Shown here in pieces: positions 50,126 through 57,990 of a stretch of 64,000 nt of DNA. Each line of letters begins with the position of its first letter. The stretch's first letter is position 1. Source of the DNA: Desulfarculaceae bacterium (GTDB lineage: Bacteria; Desulfobacterota; Desulfarculia; Desulfarculales; Desulfarculaceae); the NCBI GenBank assembly GCA_020444545.1, contig JAHLKT010000008.1:124001-188000 (forward strand), written 5' to 3'. The notes below the pieces were generated by a model. That model did no database searches. It was not told where the DNA came from and saw nothing but the letters and a program-made list of their open reading frames with translations. The translations under genes and the position numbers were made by a program.

Positions 50126-50211
50126 CTGACTATAAACTTATCTAGCTACCGATACGGCCGGCGGGGCAACGGGCCTTGCCGGCCGCTCGGCGTTGGAGAC
50201 GGGTCCGCGTC

Positions 50212-50646
50212 CTAGAAACCGATATGGGGGCCGCCACTGTCATAGCTCTGGGGAAAGGCGCAGGCCCCTGGGTCGGGTACGTTGCAGCTGCAATTGGTGC
50301 GGTACCAGGATTCGCACTCCCAGAACCCCGACATCGGCAGAGGGGCGCCCGGAGCCGGCTTGGCCACCTGGGCAAACTTGCCATCGTTGTAGTGGCCGGT
50401 GACGTAGTACTGGCAGATCATCATCCCATGCTGGTAAAGGGCCCCGAAAAAGCTTTCTATCGATTCCGAGCCAGTGGGGTTGAGCCCAGCGTACTGGGAC
50501 CAGCCGCCGATCCCGGACCATTGGCCTCCCTGCTTGCTTATTCCGATGGCCGAAGGGCAGGTGAGGGTGGCCGCCGTCGCGGGCAGGGTCGCCAGGCCCA
50601 AGCCCAGCAGGATACTCAGCACCAATAACGCCTTGATGAAAGTCAT
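50212..50646 (-). CDS. Secreted Cys-rich protein, unknown
   Basis: A 144-residue protein with signal peptide (LLVLSILLGLGLATLPATAA). The mature 118 residues have six Cys (TCPS, MICQYY, WECES, TNCSCNVPD, GACAFP) and many aromatic/Gly residues (GGQWSGIGGWSQYAG). Disulfides and an extracellular or periplasmic location are inferred. It lies just downstream of the acs terminator but outside that operon. I do not recognise the family. Confidence 0.7.
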   Translation of the reverse strand: MTFIKALLVLSILLGLGLATLPATAATLTCPSAIGISKQGGQWSGIGGWSQYAGLNPTGSESIESFFGALYQHGMMICQYYVTGHYNDGKFAQVAKPAPGAPLPMSGFWECESWYRTNCSCNVPDPGACAFPQSYDSGGPHIGF

Positions 50647-50732
50647 TCGAGCCGCTCCGCGAAGATGAATTCGCTGGGATTTGTTTCCCCCTGCTTTATA
50701 TCCTACTCGATTTGTGGAAATTGAGTGGCCCT

Positions 50733-50769
50733 AAAAAATGACCGGTGGATGGGGTTAACCATCCACCGG
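50733..50769 (-). terminator. Terminator of the acs operon
   Basis: On the minus strand CCGGTGGATGG and CCATCCACCGG form an 11-bp stem followed by TCATTTTTT. It lies 90 bases after the acsE stop. Confidence 0.88.
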
Positions 50770-50859
50770 CCCGGGTCCCTTGGGAGGGAGGGGCGTTGGA
50801 GCGCCCCTGGGAGGGATTGTCGGCGGCCGGGCGAACCCGGCCTGATGCTTAAACCTGCC

Positions 50860-52041
50860 TTAGCGCAGCGTCACGCCGCTACCGCGGGCGCGCCAACGCA
50901 GCAGGGTCTTCTCGATGAACTCGCCGTCCGGCCCGGCCACGCCCGCGGGGCGAGGCTCGCCGTACTCGAGATCCTTCTTCTTCTTGCGGCGGCGGGGAGG
51001 ACGCGCCTCTTTGGGCTCGGCCTTGACCGCCGGCTTGACCTCGATGGTCTCCTGCTCGGGCTCGGGCTCGGGCTCGGGGGCCGCCTCGGGCTCGGCCGCG
51101 CCGCCCTGCTCCTTCTCATAGGCCTCGGCGAACTCTTCCATACTCTCGGGAGAGGAGCCGCCTTCGATCTGGAACCAGGAGTCGGAGTAGAGGATCTTGC
51201 CCAGGATGGCCAGGGCGCCAGCCACGTAGGTGCGGCCGATGCCGGGGTCAACCTCGCCAGGATCGTTGATCAGGCCGTCCATGACGCCGTGCACGATCTC
51301 CACCAGGTTCTGGTGGTGGCCCTGGGCGATCTGCATGATCAGCTTGTCCTCGTAGTCCACGATGGAGCTGGTCATGCCGTTGCGCTCCATCATGATCATG
51401 AAGATCTGGTTCAGGGGCTCGCGCCAGGGGGTGCCGTTAGAGATGTTGGACAGGCCGTTGGTGCTCTCGGCGCCGGGGCAGATGTCCTGGAGCATGGACA
51501 GGAACTCGAGGTTGTTCATCAACTGCTCCTGCTGAATGTTCAGCGGAGTCACGATGGGGTCGACGAACAGTTTCTCGTTGGGAATGCCCAGCTCGTTGGC
51601 CGCGTAGCACAGCTCCACGCACAGGGCGGAGCGCTCGTTGGCGTCGCGCGGCAGACCGTCGGGGCCCCACAGCAGGGCCACGGCCTCGGCCTCGTACTTG
51701 GCCACGATGGGCCACATCACGGTGTAGCGCTCGGGGCGGGCCATGACCGAGTTCACCAGGGCGGTGCCCTTGTGCACTTCCAGGCCGGCCTCGATGGCCT
51801 CGATGTTGGAGGTGTCCAGGGCCAGGGGCACGTCGGGCACCACTTCCTGGACGGTCTGGACCACCCACTGCATCAGCTCGGGACCGCCCTTGCGGGCCGG
51901 GCCCAGGTTGATGTCGATATAGGTGACCCCGGCGGCCTTCTCGGCCAGGGCCAACTTCTGAATGGGCTCGGGGTTGCGGTCTTTGAAGGCCTGCCCGCAC
52001 TCTTTCTTAATAACGTTTAGGTTTTCACCTATGGTCTTCAT
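50860..52041 (-). CDS. acsE: Methyl-H4folate:corrinoid protein methyltransferase with C-terminal extension
   Basis: A 393-residue protein. Residues 1-262 are AcsE (pterin-binding TIM barrel; TYIDINLGPARKG, PLALDTSNIEAIEAG, NSVMARPERYTVMWPIVAKYEAE), which moves the methyl group between methyl-tetrahydrofolate and the corrinoid Fe-S protein. Normal AcsE ends near 262. Here a helix, a Glu/Pro stretch (EAAPEPEPEPEQET) and a basic stretch (RPPRRRKKKK) follow, and then a 35-residue tail (359-393) that starts EYGEPRPAGVAGPD and ends RGSGVTLR. The same tail ends AcsD. It is the last gene of the operon. Confidence 0.95.
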   Translation of the reverse strand: MKTIGENLNVIKKECGQAFKDRNPEPIQKLALAEKAAGVTYIDINLGPARKGGPELMQWVVQTVQEVVPDVPLALDTSNIEAIEAGLEVHKGTALVNSVMARPERYTVMWPIVAKYEAEAVALLWGPDGLPRDANERSALCVELCYAANELGIPNEKLFVDPIVTPLNIQQEQLMNNLEFLSMLQDICPGAESTNGLSNISNGTPWREPLNQIFMIMMERNGMTSSIVDYEDKLIMQIAQGHHQNLVEIVHGVMDGLINDPGEVDPGIGRTYVAGALAILGKILYSDSWFQIEGGSSPESMEEFAEAYEKEQGGAAEPEAAPEPEPEPEQETIEVKPAVKAEPKEARPPRRRKKKKDLEYGEPRPAGVAGPDGEFIEKTLLRWRARGSGVTLR

Positions 52042-52076
52042 GGGTTCCCCTCTTCAATCCACCAAGGAAAAGGCGC

Positions 52077-53420
52077 CTACTTGTCCGGCGTCCACTCCTT
52101 GAGGAATTTGGTCAAGTGCGCTGCCTCGCGGGGGCCCACCTGGATGTTCCAACCGGGCAGCTCCTCCTCCACGTCGCCGGCGATGGCCGCGGCGTAGCCG
52201 GGGATCACCAGGGACTTGTGTCCGATCTTCTCCTCGACCCCGATCTTCTTCACGAACATGCCCACATCGTCGCCGGAGAACTTGCCGGCGGCCCAGGCGG
52301 TCATGACGCTCAGACCCTCGGTGTCCTTGATCAGCAGCCAGGCCGGGACGCGAGAGCCCTCGATTTCGCCGCTGACGATGAAGTAGGTGAGCGAGAAGTT
52401 GGTGGTGATGAGCAGGGGGCTGTCGGCGTTGGGGCCGCCGATCTCGTAGATGCCCTCGGTCACGGTCATGGGGCGCTGGGGGTCGGTGTAGATGTTCAGG
52501 CGCTCCAGCAAGAGCGGGAACACCGCTTCGGCGGTCAGGTCGTCCAGCACGATGATGGCGGCGTACTTGGCCACCATCATGGCCGCCGCGGCCACCTGCT
52601 CGTCCAGGGTCTCGCCCAGGGCGTTGGCAAAGCAGATGGTGGGGAAGCCCAGGGTGCGGTTCTGCTGCAGCAGGGCCGCGCGCCGGATGGCGATCTGATC
52701 CTGGAACACGCCGGCCAGGTCGCGGGCGCCGCTGTCGATCACCAGGTCCTTGTGCCCGGCATCGGTCAGCTCGTCGCTGAGCTCCATGGCCTCGTCGATG
52801 TCAACCGCCTTGATGGCCAGGGGCAGGGCGTTTTCGCCCGCGATGGCGCTCATCTTGTCGGCGTTGGCGCCGGTGGCGGCGTAGAGCAGGGGTTTTTTGT
52901 CCTTGAAGGCGGCGGCCACGGGAGCCATCACCTCGGGGTCCTCGCAGGCCAGGATCAGCGACAGGTCGCTGTTGTCCACCACGGCCTGGGCCGCAGCCTG
53001 GAACTTGCCGGCGTCGCCGCTGGTGCACTCCAGGAAGACCAGCTCGGGGCGCAGGTTGAGGCCCACGCGCTCCCACTGGAAGCCCGCCCAGGCCTTCACC
53101 TTGGCGGCGATGTCGTCTTCGTCGGTGAGGCGGCCGGCGATGCCCGGAGGGTTGAAGAAGGTTTTTTCGTGACGGAACAAGACCGTCTCGCCGCCGATCT
53201 TTACCGCCGTGTCGCCAGTACCCACGGTCAGCGGCCGGATCGGGGGCGCGCTGGCCTCGGCCAACTGCTCACGCGCCTCTTCGGACACGTAGGGGCAGGC
53301 GTCCAACTCGGCCTTGCCCGCCGCCAAGTTCATGGCGAAGGCGAGGCAGGTGGGAACCCCGCACTCCCCGCAGTTGGTTTTGGGGAGAAGTTTGAAAATC
53401 TGAATGCCGGTTAGGGCCAT
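52077..53420 (-). CDS. acsC: Corrinoid iron-sulfur protein, large (gamma) subunit
   Basis: A 447-residue subunit of CFeSP, which carries the methyl group on cobamide to acetyl-CoA synthase. The N-terminal [4Fe-4S] motif is TNCGECGVPTCLAFAMNLA with a fourth Cys in DACPYVS. The middle is a TIM barrel, and the C-terminal part (residues 325-447) binds the cobamide. Length is that of the Moorella protein. Unlike its partners AcsD and AcsE it ends normally (KEWTPDK) without the extra tail. Confidence 0.95.
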   Translation of the reverse strand: MALTGIQIFKLLPKTNCGECGVPTCLAFAMNLAAGKAELDACPYVSEEAREQLAEASAPPIRPLTVGTGDTAVKIGGETVLFRHEKTFFNPPGIAGRLTDEDDIAAKVKAWAGFQWERVGLNLRPELVFLECTSGDAGKFQAAAQAVVDNSDLSLILACEDPEVMAPVAAAFKDKKPLLYAATGANADKMSAIAGENALPLAIKAVDIDEAMELSDELTDAGHKDLVIDSGARDLAGVFQDQIAIRRAALLQQNRTLGFPTICFANALGETLDEQVAAAAMMVAKYAAIIVLDDLTAEAVFPLLLERLNIYTDPQRPMTVTEGIYEIGGPNADSPLLITTNFSLTYFIVSGEIEGSRVPAWLLIKDTEGLSVMTAWAAGKFSGDDVGMFVKKIGVEEKIGHKSLVIPGYAAAIAGDVEEELPGWNIQVGPREAAHLTKFLKEWTPDK

Positions 53421-53469
53421 GGTTCACTCCTTCCCGAAGGAGCCCGCTTTTTTGCCAAGCGGCCTGGGT

Positions 53470-53497
53470 CACGGGGGCTCCCTGGGGAGCCCCCGTG
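53470..53497. promoter_or_regulatory. Perfect 12-bp hairpin between acsB and acsC
   Basis: CACGGGGGCTCC and GGAGCCCCCGTG around CTGG. It has no U tract in either direction. Between two co-transcribed genes it probably acts as an mRNA processing or stability element, setting different levels of AcsB and AcsC; this is inference. Confidence 0.7.
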
Positions 53498-53513
53498 TCG
53501 GGTTAGCTAGAAT

Positions 53514-55760
53514 TTAGCCGGTGATGGGGTCCATCTCCATGGCGGGGTGACCCACCTTTTGGAGATGCTCCAGAACCGTAGCCTCGTCGATGCCCACCGT
53601 CTCATCGGCAATCTTGTCGATCAGATCCGGCACGCCCATCTCCTCGCCGCGGCGCTTGAGGCCCTCGGCCAGCTCGTCCTTGAGGCTCTTGGGCATCCAC
53701 ACCATCCGCAAGAGGCCGCCGTCGCCGGCCACGTACTTGCGCTGGACGATGTTGTACTTGGAGTGGCCCACGAAGCCCGGGCTGCTCTGGCCGCCGCCCA
53801 TGACGCCGGCCAGGGTGGTGAACTTCATGCCGCAGGGGGTCTCACCGGTGTAGTCGCGGTGCACGGTCATGATGCCGTTGCAGGCGGGCAGCACCGCGGC
53901 GATGCACTCGCAGCAACCGCAGGTGGTCATGGGCTCGTTGATGATGCTGTAGAAGTTGTAGCTTTCCACCGCGCCACGGGACGCCTTGGAGACGAACTCG
54001 TTGACGCCCTTCCAGTTACCCAGCACCGGGTCCGTGCACTCGCCCTTTTCGATGGGCTGGTTGGGACCGGTGGGGTTGATCTCGAAGGAAGCCTTGCAGT
54101 CGAACCAGTTGTAAGCGCCGCACAGGCCGGTACGCTCGGGGCTGACCACGCAGACGTGGGTGGGGGCGAAGGACTGGCACAGGGTGCAGGAGTAGTAGGT
54201 CTCCACGCCCTCGTCGGTCATGTTCTCCACGCGCTCGTCACGCGACTTGTAGGCCGCGCGCGCCTTCTTGGTGAACTCGTCGACGTCCTTGGTTTCGGTC
54301 AGGACGGTCACCTCGACCTTGTCCAGGATGGACCCGAAGTCCTTGTGGAACATGTCGTGGATGATCTGGCCGACGTGCTTGAGCTCGAAGCCCTTTTCCA
54401 CCGCCGGACGGCCCAGGCGCACCCAGGAGATGTCGCGCTGTCCGATGTGCATTACGCCCTGGGCGTAGTTGATCAGGTGGTGAATCTGGCGCTCCAGGAT
54501 GGGCTCGAAGTCGCTCTGCATCTTGCGCCCGGCCACCTTGACCGAGATGCCCATGGGCAGGCGGCCGCCCTCGTCACCCAGGTCCTTGATGTCCTTGCCG
54601 ACCACGGTGATCTTGCCGTCTTCGATCTCGTCCATCTCGGCCATTTCGACCAGCTCGGTCATCTGGGTCTTGCCGCCGCCGAACTCCACGAACAGGTCAT
54701 CCTTGCGGATGCGCTCGCCCTCGAAGGCCGCGCCGTAGCTGAGCGGGATGTCCACCTTGGTGATGACGGTCTTGAGGCCGCGCACCTCCACCGACTTCTG
54801 CACCATCTCGTGGTGCCCCACGTTGGCCACCACGTGCTCGTAGGTGCACACGCCGGTGGGCAGGATCTCGGGGATGTCGGTGTCGGAGATGGTGGGGAAG
54901 CCCCAGTTCACGCAGCCGGCCGCGTTGGCCGCCCACTCCGCGTTCACCTCGCCCAGGGCGTTGACGAACGCGAAGACGCGGTCCTTGTTGTAAGCCAGGA
55001 TGCGGCGGTAGTCACCGGGGGTGACGCCACCGAAGGCCATGGCCGCGCGGTTGGCGAAGCCAAGCGCGAAGACCGCGGCGCTGATGTCGGGCCCGAAGGG
55101 CACCAAGCGGGTGCCCCAGCCCACCTGCACGTCAGCTTCACAGAGCTGCTCGGTGACGGTGGTGCCGTTCTGGTTGGCGGCCATGAACACGTACAGGTTC
55201 CGGCGCTGGTACTCCTCGCAGATCTCCTTGGCGATCTCCTTTTTGGGAGCCGAGCCAACGATGGCCGCGAAGCCGGGAGCCGAGCCGTCCACGAATTCCA
55301 CGCCGCGTTTACGCATGATGGTGTCGTCGGCCGCGCCGAGCCAGATCTTGCTCTTGGCCCAGTCCACCTTGCCCTCGGCGTCCTTGACCACTTCGCAGTC
55401 CTCGCCCGGAGTGTAGAATTCCGGGTCGTCGACGTAGCGGATGGCCTCGGCGATTTCCTCGGCGAACAGGGTCGCCATGCCGGCGTCCAGCAAGGGTCCG
55501 AGGTAGGGAAGGTGGGTGGCCCGCTGCACGTGGGCGGGCAGCAGCTGACGGGCAATTTCCAAAGGCCGCTTGGCGCTGCCCAGGTCCTTAACCGGGATGC
55601 CCAGCAAGGAATAGATGATGGGCAGGTAGTAAGCGGTGTTGGGGAACTCGAGCTTTTGCTCGGGGCCGTATTGCTCCAGGGCACGCTCGTAGAGACCCTC
55701 CACCTTGGCCACGATATTGTACGCACCTTGGATGGCGGCGAATGCTACTAGTTTGGACAT
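53514..55760 (-). CDS. acsB: Acetyl-CoA synthase (CODH/ACS), catalytic subunit
   Basis: A 748-residue enzyme that joins a methyl group, CO and CoA, or splits acetyl-CoA in the oxidative direction. A-cluster ligands are visible: CTLCQSFAPTHVC followed by RTGLCGAYNWFDC, and the nickel-bridging MTTCGCCECI (C-G-C). The N-terminal domain (about 1-310) holds the CODH contact. Length is typical of the bacterial monomeric ACS. It follows acsA by 31 bases and has a GGGGACAATAAG spacer with weak ribosome site. Confidence 0.97.
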   Translation of the reverse strand: MSKLVAFAAIQGAYNIVAKVEGLYERALEQYGPEQKLEFPNTAYYLPIIYSLLGIPVKDLGSAKRPLEIARQLLPAHVQRATHLPYLGPLLDAGMATLFAEEIAEAIRYVDDPEFYTPGEDCEVVKDAEGKVDWAKSKIWLGAADDTIMRKRGVEFVDGSAPGFAAIVGSAPKKEIAKEICEEYQRRNLYVFMAANQNGTTVTEQLCEADVQVGWGTRLVPFGPDISAAVFALGFANRAAMAFGGVTPGDYRRILAYNKDRVFAFVNALGEVNAEWAANAAGCVNWGFPTISDTDIPEILPTGVCTYEHVVANVGHHEMVQKSVEVRGLKTVITKVDIPLSYGAAFEGERIRKDDLFVEFGGGKTQMTELVEMAEMDEIEDGKITVVGKDIKDLGDEGGRLPMGISVKVAGRKMQSDFEPILERQIHHLINYAQGVMHIGQRDISWVRLGRPAVEKGFELKHVGQIIHDMFHKDFGSILDKVEVTVLTETKDVDEFTKKARAAYKSRDERVENMTDEGVETYYSCTLCQSFAPTHVCVVSPERTGLCGAYNWFDCKASFEINPTGPNQPIEKGECTDPVLGNWKGVNEFVSKASRGAVESYNFYSIINEPMTTCGCCECIAAVLPACNGIMTVHRDYTGETPCGMKFTTLAGVMGGGQSSPGFVGHSKYNIVQRKYVAGDGGLLRMVWMPKSLKDELAEGLKRRGEEMGVPDLIDKIADETVGIDEATVLEHLQKVGHPAMEMDPITG

Positions 55761-55790
55761 TTCTTATTGTCCCCTTTCTCCCTGACGGGC

Positions 55791-57842
55791 CTACGCCGCG
55801 TCCAGCTTCTGCCGGTCGGCCATATCCATCAGCACGCGCTCCTTCTTCTTGTCCAGGCCCAGGGCGGCGCGCTTCTTGTCAATGTGGGCGATCATCTTCT
55901 TGGCGTGCTCGTAGGGATCCACTTCCAGGTCCCACATGCCGCCGTAGATACCCTCCAGCTCCTCGAACAGGTGCTTTTGGAAGCGCGGCGCGCCGGTGAC
56001 CGGCAGGCCCACGCCGAAGATGGTGTAGACGCCGCTGGCCACGAAGTAGTGACCGATGCTGATCGCCTTCTCGCTCATCCACTCGGGGGCGGAGCCGGCC
56101 GCGGGCAGGTCGCTGATGTCCTTACCCAGGCCGCCGGCCTTGACCACCTCGGAAGCGGCGGTGAGGATGCGGCTGTTGTCCACGCAGGAGCCCATGTGCA
56201 GCACCGGCGGGATGCCCACCGTCTCGCAGACCTCGGCCAAGCCGGAGCCGCAGTAGACCCCAGCCGACTCGGGAGTCAGCAGGCCGGCCTTGCCGCAGGC
56301 CATGGCGTTACAGCCGGTGGTCAGCACGATGACGTCGTTCTTGAGCAGCTCCTTGACGACGATCAGGTGGGAGCTGTCATGGCAGGTGCGGGCGTTGTTG
56401 CAGCCCACCACGCCGGCGATGCCCCGGATGCGGCCGTTGATGATGTTGTCGTTCAGGGGGACATAGGAACCGCGGAAGGTGCCGCCCAGGTGGTACTTGA
56501 TCGCCTCGTCGGAGAAGCCCACAACCATCTTTTCCTTGGCGGAGGGGATCATGGCCTCGGCCTTGCGGTTGGGATAGTTGTCGATGGCGGTCTTGACGAT
56601 CTGCTTGGCGTCTTCCAGGGCGTGGTGCTCGTCGAACTCGATGTGCACCGTGTGACCCGACTCCATCATGGCGCGCGGGTTGGTGGTGATCACCTTGGTG
56701 TGGTAGCAGTCGGCGACGTTGGCGATGTTCTCCATGATGCACTGCACGTCCACCACCATGGCGTCCACCGCGCCGGTCACGATGGCCAGCTCCTGCTGCA
56801 GGTAGTTACCCGCGATGGGCAGGCCGTGGCGCACCAGGATCTCGTTGGCGGTGCAGCACATGCCGGCCAGGGTGATGCCGTGGGCGCCCTTGGACTCGGC
56901 ATACTTGAGCAGCTCCGGGTCCTGGGAGGCCACCACGATCATCTCGGAGAGCAGCGGCTCGTGGCCGTGCACGATGATGTTGACGTTCTCCTCCTTGAGC
57001 ACGCCCAGGTTGATCTCACCCTGGATGGGGTAAGGCGTGCCGAACATGATGTCCTGGAGGTCGGTGGCGATCATGGAGCCGGCCCAGCCGTCGCCCAGGG
57101 CGGCGCGCGAGCACTGCTTCACGATGTTGTGGTAGTCCTGGTCCACGCCCATGTGGGTGCGGTGCATGATCTCCACGATCTCGCGGTCGATGCCGCGGGG
57201 GACCACGTCCAGCTCTTTCCACAGCTCATAACGGGCTTCGGGGGCGCGCTTGGCATAGGCGATCTCGCCGTCCTGCTGTCCCCACTGGCCCAGGGCCTTG
57301 ATGCCCACGTCCTCGGCGATGTCGTAGATGTCGCGGTCCTGCTGGACCTTCTCGCCATCCTCGTTCTCCACCATCACGGTGGTGCCCACGCCGAAGTAGG
57401 GCGCGATCTCCAGAAGCTTTTCCACGTCCTGGATGCCGTAGTCGTCGGTCTGACGGCGGGCGGCGGCCAGGAAGACCTCGGCCACGCCGCGGCCGTGGTC
57501 GCTGTGCGCCGCGGCGCCGGCGGCCACCATGCGCGCGAAGTTGCGGGCGGCGATGGTCTCGGGGGTGGCGCCGCACAGGCCCTTGCGGGTGTCGACGCCC
57601 TCAATGCCCTTCTTGGGCAGAGGCAGGCGGCAGGGGCCCTGCGAGCAATTCTTGCAGCAGGTGCCCTGTTCGCCGATATTGCAGGGTTTCATGGTAACGG
57701 CGCGGTCGAAAATCGTCTCCACGCCATCGGCCTGGGCCTTAATCAGCATCTGGATGCTGGCCGGGTCGACGCTGACTTCCTTAGGGTTGGCCTTCTTTTC
57801 CTTCTTGGCTGCGGCCTTCACCTTGATCTCATCTGCGGACAT
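55791..57842 (-). CDS. acsA: Carbon monoxide dehydrogenase, Ni-Fe catalytic subunit
   Basis: A 683-residue anaerobic CODH. The cluster B/D ligands are in KPCNIGEQGTCCKNCSQGPCRL. Further C-cluster cysteines lie in VGCNNARTCHDSS, VLTTGCNAMACGKAGL and HMGSCVDNSR. It interconverts CO2 and CO and passes CO to AcsB through a tunnel. The ATG at 57842 follows GAGGAGG by 8 bases; a frame to 57893 adds only low-complexity residues. The N-terminal 35 residues are Lys-rich (VKAAAKKEKKANPK), which is longer than in Moorella AcsA. AcsD is upstream in the same operon. Confidence 0.97.
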   Translation of the reverse strand: MSADEIKVKAAAKKEKKANPKEVSVDPASIQMLIKAQADGVETIFDRAVTMKPCNIGEQGTCCKNCSQGPCRLPLPKKGIEGVDTRKGLCGATPETIAARNFARMVAAGAAAHSDHGRGVAEVFLAAARRQTDDYGIQDVEKLLEIAPYFGVGTTVMVENEDGEKVQQDRDIYDIAEDVGIKALGQWGQQDGEIAYAKRAPEARYELWKELDVVPRGIDREIVEIMHRTHMGVDQDYHNIVKQCSRAALGDGWAGSMIATDLQDIMFGTPYPIQGEINLGVLKEENVNIIVHGHEPLLSEMIVVASQDPELLKYAESKGAHGITLAGMCCTANEILVRHGLPIAGNYLQQELAIVTGAVDAMVVDVQCIMENIANVADCYHTKVITTNPRAMMESGHTVHIEFDEHHALEDAKQIVKTAIDNYPNRKAEAMIPSAKEKMVVGFSDEAIKYHLGGTFRGSYVPLNDNIINGRIRGIAGVVGCNNARTCHDSSHLIVVKELLKNDVIVLTTGCNAMACGKAGLLTPESAGVYCGSGLAEVCETVGIPPVLHMGSCVDNSRILTAASEVVKAGGLGKDISDLPAAGSAPEWMSEKAISIGHYFVASGVYTIFGVGLPVTGAPRFQKHLFEELEGIYGGMWDLEVDPYEHAKKMIAHIDKKRAALGLDKKKERVLMDMADRQKLDAA

Positions 57843-57990
57843 TAGAGGTTCCTCCTCTTCTTTCTCTAAGGGTTGGCTTACGCCCCCTCTCAATAGAACC
57901 TGTCCTTTTTTTGTTGAGCACCGACCCTCCCAGTTGCCGGCGCTTTTATATATGTCAAGAGCCGGGCGGGCGGGCCGCCCAGCTACGTTA

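Noticed and set aside
55767-57845. 692-codon plus-strand frame opposite acsA (and similar ones opposite acsB, acsC and hemA)
   Set aside because: These are shadows of well-supported genes, with repetitive Gly/His/Val/Leu content and no motif.
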